A stretch of 5,751 nucleotides of DNA from JBCBAP01 sp038532435 (GTDB lineage: Bacteria > Pseudomonadota > Alphaproteobacteria > Rhodobacterales > Rhodobacteraceae). Each line of letters opens with the position of its first letter. The first letter of the stretch is position 1. Of the stretch, positions 1 to 5,751 are shown piece after piece. The DNA is taken from contig JBCBAP010000117.1 of the NCBI GenBank assembly GCA_038532435.1, positions 1 to 5,751 of the forward strand, in the 5' to 3' direction. The notes under the pieces were generated by a model. The model had not been told where the DNA came from. It saw only the letters and a program-made list of their open reading frames with translations, and did not search any database. The position numbers were made by a program, and so were the translations under genes.

Positions 1-914
1 GGGCGATTGCCAACTGGCCCGGGGATCCCGCACAAGATGCCCTAGCCCTGCGGGCCTGCGGTGCGTTTCACGGGCTTGCCCGCGCCGGGCATCCCCGTCT
101 GGCGGAGATCTATCCGCCCGCGTCCCCCAGCGAGGCGCTGTTCGTGAACACCGTCCGCGAGGTGGCGATCGCGGATGCGGAGCATCTGCTACCCTGGCTC
201 ACCTCTGCCCCACAGACCAACGAGGTCGGGCGATCGGGCATCGTGCTCGGTGCCGCGCTCCAGCTTTCGGCAGAGTTCGGTCTGCCCATGGAGATCCTGG
301 AGGTGGGGGCCAGCGCCGGCGTCAACCTCTTCTTCGACCAGTATGGCTACGACCTCGGTCAGGGGCGCCGGTGGGGCGGCAACGCTGTGGATGTGGGCAT
401 CGCCTGTACGTGGGAGGGCTCCCCACCGTCGCTGGATCACGAGGTGACTGTCGTGGCGCGGGCGGGAAGCGACCTGACGCCGGTGGATGCGCGGGATCAG
501 GAGGCACGGGAGCGGATGCTGGCCTACATCTGGCCGGATCAGGCCGAGCGTCAGGCCCGCGCGGCGGGTGCTCTCGCCACGGTTGCGAGGTCGGACGTAC
601 GTGTCGAGGCTGCGAGCGCAGATGACTGGCTCTCCGAGAGACTCGCGAGGCCGCAGCAGAATGGGCGGCTGCGGCTGCTGTTTCACACGATCATGTGGCA
701 GTACCTGCCCGAAGAGGTGGCGCGCCGGGCGGAGGCTGCAATTGCCGCTGCGGGCGCCCGCGCAACCGCGGGGGCCCCGTTCGCCCGGTTCGCGATGGAG
801 GCTGATGAAACCCCACGTTCCGCCGCGCTCACCCTGACAGTCTGGCCCGGCGGCACGGTGCGATCACTCGGGCGCGGCGACTTTCACGGGCGCAGCGCGG
901 ACTGGACGCTGTGA
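1..914 (+). CDS. DUF2332 domain protein, 5'-truncated by the window edge
   Basis: The frame is open from base 3 (bases 1-2 finish a cut codon) to a TGA at 912-914, giving 303 visible residues. The GTG at 144 is not the start, because the 47 codons before it (reading LALRACGAFHGLARAGHPRL, then AEIYPP) match the usual N-terminal half of the DUF2332 family as I remember it. Family marks in order: NEVGRSG near visible residue 73, LEVGASAGVNL (about 297-329), then DQYGYDLG, FHTIMWQYLP (681-710), and a C-terminal TVWPGG...DFHGRSADW block. Members are usually about 330-360 residues, so perhaps 30-50 are missing. The function is unknown. The LEVGASAG stretch, at a strand-turn-helix position, resembles the glycine-rich SAM-binding loop of class I methyltransferases; that is inference only. 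No signal peptide or membrane segment is visible in this part. The 3' end overlaps the convergent downstream gene by 51 bases. Confidence 0.88.
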   Translation, partial: AIANWPGDPAQDALALRACGAFHGLARAGHPRLAEIYPPASPSEALFVNTVREVAIADAEHLLPWLTSAPQTNEVGRSGIVLGAALQLSAEFGLPMEILEVGASAGVNLFFDQYGYDLGQGRRWGGNAVDVGIACTWEGSPPSLDHEVTVVARAGSDLTPVDARDQEARERMLAYIWPDQAERQARAAGALATVARSDVRVEAASADDWLSERLARPQQNGRLRLLFHTIMWQYLPEEVARRAEAAIAAAGARATAGAPFARFAMEADETPRSAALTLTVWPGGTVRSLGRGDFHGRSADWTL

Positions 915-1502
915 GATCTGGGCCAGGTCCTCGGCCGTATCCACGTCCCTGAGCGTGTCGATCAGTGCGATCCGCTTGCCCGGCAGGCTGCGGACCGTGT
1001 CGGAGAGGGTCGTCGCGGAGGACCAGCGGACCCCATCGAACAGGGTTGCCGGTGGCTGGTTGCGCAGTCCGATCAGCCAGTATCCGCCGTCTGTTGCGGG
1101 GCCGAAGACCGCATCCGCATTGCCAAGCGCCCCGAAGGCCGCCGCGATCCGGTGGGGAGTGATCTCGGGAATGTCGGCACCGATGATGACCACCGGTCCG
1201 GGCCCGAGTTCCCTGAGCGCCCGGCCCATGCGGTCGCCGAGATCTCCCGCACCCTGGGGCCATCGCGGCAGATGTCGGGGCCAGGTGCGGCTCGTCAGCC
1301 CCGCCTCGTCCGGGGATACAGCGATCACCGTCTCCCACCGCGGATCGCGGGAGAGGGTGCGGATCAGTCGGGCGCTCTGATGCCTGAACCACCAAGTCGC
1401 GGGAATCGGTCCGATGCCGGCGGCAAGCCTGGTCTTGACCCGCCCGGGCCGCGGCTCCTTGACGAAGATGACAAGACGGCGGCGCCAGGCCGGGCGGGTC
1501 AC
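864..1502 (-). CDS. TIGR04282 / DUF2064 family glycosyltransferase-like protein
   Basis: A 212-residue protein of the DUF2064 family, also named 'TIGR04282 arsenosugar biosynthesis glycosyltransferase' or 'rSAM/selenodomain-associated transferase 1'. It has a nucleotide-diphospho-sugar transferase-like fold. Visible motifs: FVKEPRPGRVKTRLA (13-27), the nucleotide-binding-type N-terminal signature; GADIPEI (108-114), an acidic metal/nucleotide site; GPATDGGYWLIGL (134-146); and TLRDVDTAEDL (183-193). The frame stays open up to 1601, but GTG at 1502 is chosen because it overlaps the upstream stop as GTGA, has a strong GGAGGGG Shine-Dalgarno six bases away, and gives the family's usual length of about 200. 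The upstream extension would only be antisense-like sequence inside the neighbour's frame. It is almost certainly co-translated with the TIGR04283 protein. The actual substrate is unknown, and the arsenosugar name is propagated from family models. Confidence 0.9.
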   Translation of the reverse strand: MTRPAWRRRLVIFVKEPRPGRVKTRLAAGIGPIPATWWFRHQSARLIRTLSRDPRWETVIAVSPDEAGLTSRTWPRHLPRWPQGAGDLGDRMGRALRELGPGPVVIIGADIPEITPHRIAAAFGALGNADAVFGPATDGGYWLIGLRNQPPATLFDGVRWSSATTLSDTVRSLPGKRIALIDTLRDVDTAEDLAQISQRPVRAAPVKVAAPE

Positions 1503-2191
1503 GTCTGGCCCCTCCGGTATCGCGCTGCCAGTGCTTCCGGCGACTTGCCGAGCTTGTAGAGGGCAAGCGTGGAGAGATTGCGCCATCCCCGGCGCAGCCA
1601 TCCGTCCCGGCGATACCGATCGGCGCGGGTCACCGCATAAAGCGGCAGCAGGTCGATACGACCCCGCAGGCGCCCGGCGATCTCCACATCCTCCATCAAC
1701 GGCATGTCCGCGTAGCCTCCAACCCGGTCATAAAGCAGGCGGGAGATGAGAAGCCCCTGATCGCCGTATGGCAAGGCGAGCGCGCGGCTCCGCAGGTTTG
1801 CCCAACGGGCCACAAGAGCGGGCGCGAAACCTTCCGCATCGAAGCGCAGGCGGAAGGCTGCGGCACGGTCCGGCGGTCCGGAGAGGTGGTCGAACACCGC
1901 CCGGTCCCAACCTTCAGCCAGCACCGTGTCCGCGTGGAGAAAGAGGAGCCAGTCCCCGCGTGCGGTTTCTGCGCCCCGTCGGAGCTGCCCACCCCGCGAC
2001 GCGGGACCGGTGATCCAGACGGCACCCACATCCTCGGCGACCCGGTCGGTCCCGTCCGTGGAGCCGCCGTCGGTGAAGATGACCTCGCGAAGCAGCCCTG
2101 TCGTTGCCGCCTCCCCGAGTGCGGCGAGGGTCGTTCCGAGCACGCCGGCCGCGTTGAGCGTGGGGATGATGACGGAGAGAGGCGCGCTCAT
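1499..2191 (-). CDS. TIGR04283 family GT2 glycosyltransferase
   Basis: A 230-residue cytoplasmic family 2 (GT-A fold) glycosyltransferase. Residues 5-14 (LSVIIPTLNA) are the first nucleotide-binding strand. DGGSTDGT (41-48) is the conserved GT2 loop, and RGGQLRRGA (66-74) with LHADT (85-89) supply the DxD-like metal/nucleotide-sugar site, as expected for TIGR04283. YGDQG (142-146) and PLMEDVE (164-170) are the late acceptor/catalytic motifs, and YKLGKSPEALAARYRR closes the protein. The length fits the family. No membrane segments are evident, unlike processive GT2 enzymes. The ATG at 2191 has GGAG (2200-2197) five bases upstream on its strand. It is the first gene of a two-gene unit and overlaps the next start by four bases. 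The family name says arsenosugar biosynthesis, but no methyltransferase or radical SAM arsenic gene is seen here, so the sugar and acceptor remain unassigned. Confidence 0.92.
   Translation of the reverse strand: MSAPLSVIIPTLNAAGVLGTTLAALGEAATTGLLREVIFTDGGSTDGTDRVAEDVGAVWITGPASRGGQLRRGAETARGDWLLFLHADTVLAEGWDRAVFDHLSGPPDRAAAFRLRFDAEGFAPALVARWANLRSRALALPYGDQGLLISRLLYDRVGGYADMPLMEDVEIAGRLRGRIDLLPLYAVTRADRYRRDGWLRRGWRNLSTLALYKLGKSPEALAARYRRGQT
1503..1515 (-). promoter_or_regulatory. Shine-Dalgarno that fixes the GTG start at 1502
   Basis: On the minus strand GGAGGGG (1515-1509) is followed by a six-base spacer and then GTG, which shares two of its bases with the TGA of the upstream gene (GTGA, 1502-1499). 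The site lies inside the last codons of the upstream glycosyltransferase gene. This arrangement is typical of translational coupling and decides against the longer in-frame starts. Confidence 0.75.
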
Positions 2192-2281
2192 CGAAACTCC
2201 AGAAACCTGCCTGCGGGACCTACACCCTGTTCAAGAGCCCGTCGATTCCTATATGCGGGACTCACCATCACGGAGGATCAC
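2192..2281. promoter_or_regulatory. Divergent spacer between the glycosyltransferase unit and ygfZ
   Basis: This 90-base spacer must hold the start signals for both directions if each unit has its own promoter. It contains the Shine-Dalgarno sites of both flanking genes. The only AT-rich patch is around 2246-2255 and includes TATATG, a possible plus-strand -10. TATAGG read on the other strand from the same patch is a possible minus-strand -10. No good -35 box lies at 16-18 bases in either direction, so I do not call a precise promoter. Confidence 0.4.
2272..2276 (+). promoter_or_regulatory. Shine-Dalgarno of ygfZ
   Basis: GGAGG with a five-base spacer to the ATG at 2282. It decides the start against the much longer open frame beginning at 1886. 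Confidence 0.75.
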
Positions 2282-3040
2282 ATGCCCGTTCTTCACGCCA
2301 CCGACCGTGCGCTGCTGCGGGTGTCCGGAGAGGAGTCCCGCGACTTCCTCCAGGGGCTCGTGACCAACGATGTCACGCGGATCGATGACGGACCGGTCTA
2401 TGCTGCGATGCTCACGCCGCAGGGAAAATACCTCGCGGATTTCATCATGAGTGCGGATGGGGACGGGATCGTGCTCGACTGCGCCGCGGCACAGACCTCG
2501 GGCCTCTCCCTTCGGCTGGGCATGTACAAACTGCGCGCCAAGGTGGAGATCGCGCCGGACCCACGGCAGGTCGTGCTGCGTTGGGGCGACGAGGCTGGTG
2601 CGGGTATCGCCGACCCGCGGCACGCGGACCTTGGAACCCGGGAGTATGTGAGCGGCCTTCCTGAAGTGACGGGCACTTTGGAGGACTACACCGGGCACAG
2701 AATCGCGCTCGGCGTGCCATCCTCCGGCGTCGATCTGATCTCGAACGACAGCTACATCCTTGAGATGGGGTTCGAGAGGCTGAACGGCGTCGATTTCCGC
2801 AAGGGCTGCTATGTGGGGCAGGAAGTGACCGCGCGGATGAAGCACAAGGCCGAGCTCAAAAAGGGCCTCGCCCGCGTAACGCTCGACGGACCGGCAGAGC
2901 CGGGAACCGAGATCCTTGCAGGCGAGAAGGTGGCCGGGGACTTGCGCAGTGTCGCGGGGTCCGAGGGGCTCGCCTACCTGCGGTTCGACCGGACCGGAGG
3001 AGAGATGCGGGCGGGGGACACGAAGGTCACCCTCGTCTGA
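2282..3040 (+). CDS. ygfZ: Folate-binding protein YgfZ (IBA57/CAF17 type), Fe-S cluster maintenance
   Basis: A 252-residue protein of the YgfZ/GcvT-like family, which uses tetrahydrofolate to support assembly or repair of Fe-S clusters in certain enzymes, including radical SAM proteins such as MiaB (family knowledge). The diagnostic motif KGCYVGQE is present at residues 174-181, with the conserved cysteine at C176. The N-terminal GcvT-like part shows FLQGLVTNDV (22-31) and TPQGKYLADF (45-54); LEMGFERLNGVDFRKGCY leads into the signature. It is shorter than E. coli YgfZ (about 326 residues), as is common in alphaproteobacteria. The frame is open upstream to 1886, but that part is antisense to the glycosyltransferase gene. 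ATG at 2282 is chosen because GGAGG (2272-2276) sits five bases before it and the family N-terminus begins here. It is cytoplasmic. It stands alone on its strand, ending 18 bases before the convergent DUF1244 gene. Confidence 0.93.
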   Translation: MPVLHATDRALLRVSGEESRDFLQGLVTNDVTRIDDGPVYAAMLTPQGKYLADFIMSADGDGIVLDCAAAQTSGLSLRLGMYKLRAKVEIAPDPRQVVLRWGDEAGAGIADPRHADLGTREYVSGLPEVTGTLEDYTGHRIALGVPSSGVDLISNDSYILEMGFERLNGVDFRKGCYVGQEVTARMKHKAELKKGLARVTLDGPAEPGTEILAGEKVAGDLRSVAGSEGLAYLRFDRTGGEMRAGDTKVTLV

Positions 3041-3058
3041 GGGGACGGGCGACCGCGC

Positions 3059-3355
3059 CTAGTGATCGGGTTTTTTGCTTTCGAACGCTGCCTTCTGCTC
3101 GGCGCTTGCCTCTGTCTGGTAAGTCGCACGCCAGGCGTCGTAGGGCATGCCGTAGACGATCTCCCGCGCGTCATCCTTGGACATCTCGATGCCGCGTTCC
3201 GCCGCCGCCTCCTGATACCAGCGGCTGAGACAATTGCGGCAAAAGCCTGAGAGGTTCATCAGATCGATGTTCTGCACGTCCGTGCGCGCCGCCAGGTGGT
3301 CCCGCAACCGGCGAAACGCGGCCGCCTCCAGTTCGAGCGTCGTCTGGTCGTCCAT
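3059..3355 (-). CDS. DUF1244 family small protein with CxxC motif
   Basis: A 98-residue protein of the DUF1244 family, function unknown. The family core is easily seen: ELEAAAFRRLRDHL (8-21), then TDVQNIDLMNLSGFCRNC (25-42) with a C39-R-N-C42 pair, SRWY (44-47), and AREIVYGMPYDAWRATYQ (63-80). It looks wholly soluble and helical, with a polar, lysine-rich tail. Two starts compete. An ATG at 3370 overlaps the upstream stop as ATGA. The ATG five codons later, at 3355, has GGAGGG directly upstream with a five-base spacer and gives the MDD-type N-terminus I expect for this family, so I chose 3355. The stop is TAG. It follows the N-formylglutamate amidohydrolase gene without a gap and is probably co-transcribed and translationally coupled. 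A CxxC pair can bind metal or act in redox chemistry, but two cysteines alone do not show which. Confidence 0.9.
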   Translation of the reverse strand: MDDQTTLELEAAAFRRLRDHLAARTDVQNIDLMNLSGFCRNCLSRWYQEAAAERGIEMSKDDAREIVYGMPYDAWRATYQTEASAEQKAAFESKKPDH

Positions 3356-3359
3356 CGAT

Positions 3360-3365
3360 CCCTCC
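3360..3365 (-). promoter_or_regulatory. Shine-Dalgarno that decides the DUF1244 start
   Basis: GGAGGG on the minus strand (3365-3360) lies immediately after the overlapping ATGATG and five bases before the ATG at 3355 (counting from GGAGG). The upstream gene's TGA (3369-3367) sits two bases upstream of the site. Ribosomes ending the amidohydrolase gene would therefore be placed right on this site. Confidence 0.7.
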
Positions 3366-3366
3366 A

Positions 3367-4143
3367 TCATGCAGGCACCAGCCTCTGCTGGCTCTCTCCC
3401 AGATCTAGCAGGGCCGCCAGATGGGGGGCAAGGCGGTCTGCCCAGGCGATCTGGTCGGCTTCCGAAGCAATCAGATCGTTGCGCAGTTCGATCAGCACGT
3501 AGGGCAGGCCGTGGGCGATCGCGTGCTGGTCAACGCAGTCACCCTGAAACTTGCCCCAGTAGGGCTCGTTGTCCCCGATGCAGAGATCCGGCTCAGACCT
3601 CAGGCTTGCTATGAGGGGCTGGGCGAGCCGCCCGTCAATCCCGTCCCAGAGCACGCCGATATGCCAGGGGCGCTGTTGCTGCCCCTTGAGCCTCGGGGTG
3701 AAGGAATGGATCGATATGACGATGGGCACGGCACCGGTCGCAGCGACGCTGTCGATCTCCCGATCTATCTGCCGGTGATAGGGATGGTAGTAGGCATCCT
3801 TCCTCCGGGCGACCTCAGCGGCGTCCGCACCCCGGTTCCCTTCGATCACCGAACCGTCATAGATGCGTCGCACCAAGGTCGGGTCGTCCGCATCCCGGTT
3901 CGGGTCGATCACAAGGCGCGAAAAGGTGGACAGCACCGCCGCAGCGCCAAGCAGCTCCGCGAGCTTCAGCGTCACGCCGCGGGCGCCCACATCATAGGCG
4001 ATGTGACGCTCCATATCCTCCGACGGCAGTCCCAGGCTGCCGCCATGTATCTCGGAAGGCACGGCATTCGATGCATGGTCGCAAATCAGGATGGTTCTGG
4101 ACCCCGTCTGTCCCGGGATCCTCTCAAAGGGGGCAAATGACAT
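3367..4143 (-). CDS. N-formylglutamate amidohydrolase family protein
   Basis: A 258-residue cytoplasmic protein of the FGase family (Pfam N-formylglutamate amidohydrolase). The known reaction of the type enzyme HutG is hydrolysis of N-formyl-L-glutamate to formate and glutamate in histidine breakdown. Conserved blocks seen: ILICDHASNAVP (18-29), SRLVIDPNRDADDP (75-88), RRKDAYYHPYHRQID (113-127), VISIHSFTP (142-150), HIGVLWD (161-167) and VLIELRNDLI (216-225). The histidines and acidic residues of the CDHAS, HPYHRQID and SIHSF blocks probably form the metal/catalytic site (inference). The ATG at 4143 is chosen over one 11 codons upstream because GGAG lies five bases before it and the arginine-rich extension is atypical. 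No hut gene is adjacent, so the substrate could be another N-acyl amino acid; hutG is therefore not assigned. It overlaps the alternative DUF1244 start by ATGA. Confidence 0.9.
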   Translation of the reverse strand: MSFAPFERIPGQTGSRTILICDHASNAVPSEIHGGSLGLPSEDMERHIAYDVGARGVTLKLAELLGAAAVLSTFSRLVIDPNRDADDPTLVRRIYDGSVIEGNRGADAAEVARRKDAYYHPYHRQIDREIDSVAATGAVPIVISIHSFTPRLKGQQQRPWHIGVLWDGIDGRLAQPLIASLRSEPDLCIGDNEPYWGKFQGDCVDQHAIAHGLPYVLIELRNDLIASEADQIAWADRLAPHLAALLDLGESQQRLVPA

Positions 4144-4337
4144 GGTCACTCCATCACGCGCGCGTCCGCGCAGCATAGGGGCACCGAACCAGTCGCGCCA
4201 CCTGTTGCACTGCGGCGTGGACGAAAGAAAAAAGACAGGAAATGACCCGCTTTTTATCGGACAACCCTGTGGGGAGCGGGTAGGACAGGCGCGGCGCCTT
4301 CGGTGCCCTGAGGCAGACTGACTTTAAGGATGGGCGT
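4144..4337. promoter_or_regulatory. Divergent spacer between the amidohydrolase unit and pyruvate kinase
   Basis: This 194-base spacer is the longest non-coding stretch in the window and should carry promoters for both directions. It contains an AT-rich patch (about 4223-4258, with A-runs and a T5 run), unlike the GC-rich surroundings. A possible minus-strand -10 (TATGCT, within about 4174-4180) lacks a recognisable -35. The right end has a small hairpin (4286-4310) and the AAGGA ribosome site of pyk (4326-4330, seven bases before ATG). I see no small ORF with a credible start and no clear operator. Confidence 0.45.
4286..4310 (+). other. Possible stem-loop in the pyruvate kinase leader
   Basis: GGCGCC (4293-4298) can pair with GGTGCC (4302-4307) around a three-base TTC loop, with one G-T wobble. 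An alternative outer stem, CAGG (4286-4289) with CCTG (4307-4310), could extend it across a bulge. It ends about 27 bases before the pyk ATG and is not followed by a T-run, so it is not a rho-independent terminator. In DNA this rich in GC such a hairpin may be chance. Confidence 0.25.
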
Positions 4338-5751
4338 ATGAAACGTGACCGCCGCGTGAAAATCGTTGCAACCCTCGGCCCGGCATCGAGCACCCGGACA
4401 ATGATCAAGGATCTGTTCCTGGCCGGTGCGGACGTCTTCCGCCTCAACATGAGCCACGGTACCCAGGCAGAGATTGCGGAGCGGCACCAGATCATCCGCG
4501 AGGTCGAGCACGAGATGCAGCGCCCGATCTCGATCCTCGCCGACCTTCAAGGACCGAAGCTGCGGTGCGGCGTCTTCGCCAACGGGTCGGAGATGCTGGA
4601 GGAGGGCGCCAGCTTCCGCTTCGACCTCGACGAAAAGGAAGGCGACGCGAGCCGCGTCTGCCTGCCCCACACGGAGATTTTCGAGGCGCTCGAGCCTGGT
4701 TCGACGCTGCTCGTCAATGATGGGAAGATCCGCCTGACCGTGGAGAGCTGCGACAGCACGTCCGCTGACTGCACGGTCACCGTGGGCGGAGAGATTTCGA
4801 ACCGCAAGGGCGTCAACGTGCCTGACGTGGTGCTCCCCCTCGCGGCCCTGTCGGAGAAGGACAAGTCCGACCTTGAGTTCGTCTGCGAACTGGGCGTCGA
4901 CTGGCTCGCCCTCAGCTTCGTGCAGCGGGCCGCGGACGTGGAGGAAGCGCGGGCACTGGCCAAGAACCGGGCGAGCCTGATCGCAAAGATCGAGAAGCCC
5001 GCCGCGGTCAAGGCGTTCGATGAGATCCTCGCGGCAACCGACGGCGTGATGGTCGCCCGCGGCGACCTCGGCGTGGAACTGCCCGTACAGGCGGTGCCGC
5101 CGATCCAGAAAAAGCTCATCCGTGCCTGCCGCGAGGTCGGCAAGCCGGTGATCGTTGCGACCCAGATGATGGAAAGCATGATCACCGCGCCGGTCCCGAC
5201 CCGGGCGGAGGTATCCGACGTCGCCCACGCGATCTATGAGGGAGCCGACGCGGTCATGCTCTCCGCTGAGTCCGCCGCGGGGGACTACCCGATCGAGGCG
5301 GTGACGACGATGAGCGACGTCGCGGTGGAGATTGAACGCGACGAGATCTACCGTCAGATCATCGAAGCCTCTCGCACCCGGGCACAGCGCCACATCTCCG
5401 ATGCGATCACGACCGCGGCGCGGGAGGTGGCAGAGACCATCGATGTGAAGGCGATCTGCACCTTCACCCATTCCGGCACCACCGCGCTTCTGTGCGCGCG
5501 GGAACGACCCCGGGTGCCGATCATCGCGCTGACGCCGAAGATCGACACGGCCCGCAAGATGTCCCTCGTCTGGGGTCTGCATTGCGTGATCAGTCAGGAA
5601 GTCGACCGGTTCAAGCTCGCCGTGGTCAGTGCTGCCCGGGCTGCGACAGGGGAGGGTTTCGCGGCGGAGGATGACAAGATCATCGTGACCGCCGGTGTGC
5701 CCTTCAACCGCCCCGGCACCACAAACATCCTGCGCGTCGCCCCTTGCCGGG
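4338..5751 (+). CDS. pyk: Pyruvate kinase, 3' end cut by the window edge
   Basis: The last step of glycolysis: phosphoenolpyruvate plus ADP to pyruvate plus ATP, in the cytoplasm, usually as a homotetramer. The 471 visible codons cover nearly the whole protein (about 480 residues in the family); only the last few residues are missing. Order: short N-terminus with VATLGPAS (10-17); RLNMSHG (35-41) with R35, N37, S39; DLQGPKLR (69-76); the B domain (about 72-165); AKIEKP (216-221) with catalytic-lobe K217 and E219; MVARGDLGVE (238-247) with D243; ATQMMESM with T275; AVMLSAESAAGDYP; then the C-terminal domain ending IIVTAGVPFNRPGTTNILRVAPC. These match E. coli K220, E222, D246 and T278. The ATG at 4338 has AAGGA seven bases upstream. 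LQGPK replaces TKGPE, which predicts K+-independent activity. It is divergent from the amidohydrolase unit. Confidence 0.96.
   Translation, partial: MKRDRRVKIVATLGPASSTRTMIKDLFLAGADVFRLNMSHGTQAEIAERHQIIREVEHEMQRPISILADLQGPKLRCGVFANGSEMLEEGASFRFDLDEKEGDASRVCLPHTEIFEALEPGSTLLVNDGKIRLTVESCDSTSADCTVTVGGEISNRKGVNVPDVVLPLAALSEKDKSDLEFVCELGVDWLALSFVQRAADVEEARALAKNRASLIAKIEKPAAVKAFDEILAATDGVMVARGDLGVELPVQAVPPIQKKLIRACREVGKPVIVATQMMESMITAPVPTRAEVSDVAHAIYEGADAVMLSAESAAGDYPIEAVTTMSDVAVEIERDEIYRQIIEASRTRAQRHISDAITTAAREVAETIDVKAICTFTHSGTTALLCARERPRVPIIALTPKIDTARKMSLVWGLHCVISQEVDRFKLAVVSAARAATGEGFAAEDDKIIVTAGVPFNRPGTTNILRVAPCR

Noticed and set aside
189..686. A 165-codon minus-strand frame.
   Set aside because: Antisense to the DUF2332 gene, with low-complexity shadow composition.
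829..1566. A 245-codon minus-strand frame overlapping the TIGR04282 gene.
   Set aside because: Wrong frame of the same strand: Arg/Pro/His-rich sequence with no family motif.
1503..1601. A 33-residue N-terminal extension of the TIGR04282 protein to an ATG at 1601.
   Set aside because: It would lie inside the upstream gene in another frame. The GTG at 1502 has a better ribosome site, forms a GTGA overlap and gives the family length.
2230..2255. TTCAAG (2230-2235) and TATATG (2250-2255) as a sigma-70 promoter for ygfZ.
   Set aside because: Only three and four matches to consensus, with a 14-base spacing that is too short.
1886..2281. A 132-codon in-frame N-terminal extension of ygfZ.
   Set aside because: It is antisense to the TIGR04283 gene, does not look like a YgfZ N-terminus, and the GGAGG before the ATG at 2282 marks the real start.
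2249..2845. A 198-codon minus-strand frame.
   Set aside because: Antisense to ygfZ across its conserved region, with no recognisable motif.
3041..3076. A T6 run (3071-3076) after ygfZ as a rho-independent terminator.
   Set aside because: No stable GC stem lies directly before the T-run, and the run is the C-terminal lysine codons of the DUF1244 gene read on the other strand.
3421..4140. A 239-codon open frame on the plus strand.
   Set aside because: Antisense to the N-formylglutamate amidohydrolase gene, which has all its family motifs. No recognisable domain and no good ribosome site.
4254..5582. A 442-codon open frame on the minus strand.
   Set aside because: It lies wholly antisense to pyruvate kinase, whose catalytic motifs are intact. 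Its composition (rich in Arg, His, Asp, Leu) is that of a GC-driven shadow frame.

Overview
The window is compact, GC-rich chromosomal DNA with almost no spacer. Gene content and protein style point to an alphaproteobacterium, most likely of the Rhodobacteraceae/Roseobacter type: a short YgfZ, a DUF1244 protein coupled to an N-formylglutamate amidohydrolase, and a pyruvate kinase with the LQGPK motif. That placement is inference from family knowledge; no rRNA or other phylogenetic marker is present. I see no mobile element, CRISPR array, tRNA or rRNA.

Layout, left to right. (1) 1-914, plus strand: the 3' part of a DUF2332 gene whose start lies outside the window. (2) 864-2191, minus strand: a two-gene unit of glycosyltransferase-like enzymes, a TIGR04283-type GT2 protein (2191-1499) followed by a TIGR04282/DUF2064-type transferase (1502-864), joined by a 4-base GTGA stop/start overlap. 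Its last 51 bases overlap the end of the DUF2332 gene tail to tail. (3) 2282-3040, plus strand: ygfZ, a folate-binding Fe-S maintenance protein, divergent from the glycosyltransferase unit across 90 bases. (4) 3059-4143, minus strand: a second two-gene unit, an N-formylglutamate amidohydrolase family protein (4143-3367) followed by a small DUF1244 protein (3355-3059). (5) 4338-5751, plus strand: pyruvate kinase, nearly complete, running off the right edge.

The genes do not form one pathway. Two minus-strand units show translational coupling and so probably joint function. The others look like independent housekeeping genes. The least understood parts are the DUF2332 protein, the DUF1244 protein with its CxxC motif, and the true substrate of the TIGR04283/TIGR04282 pair, whose usual 'arsenosugar' label is not backed by any arsenic gene in this window. 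I found no convincing evidence of a wholly new system; the findings are modest and ranked accordingly.
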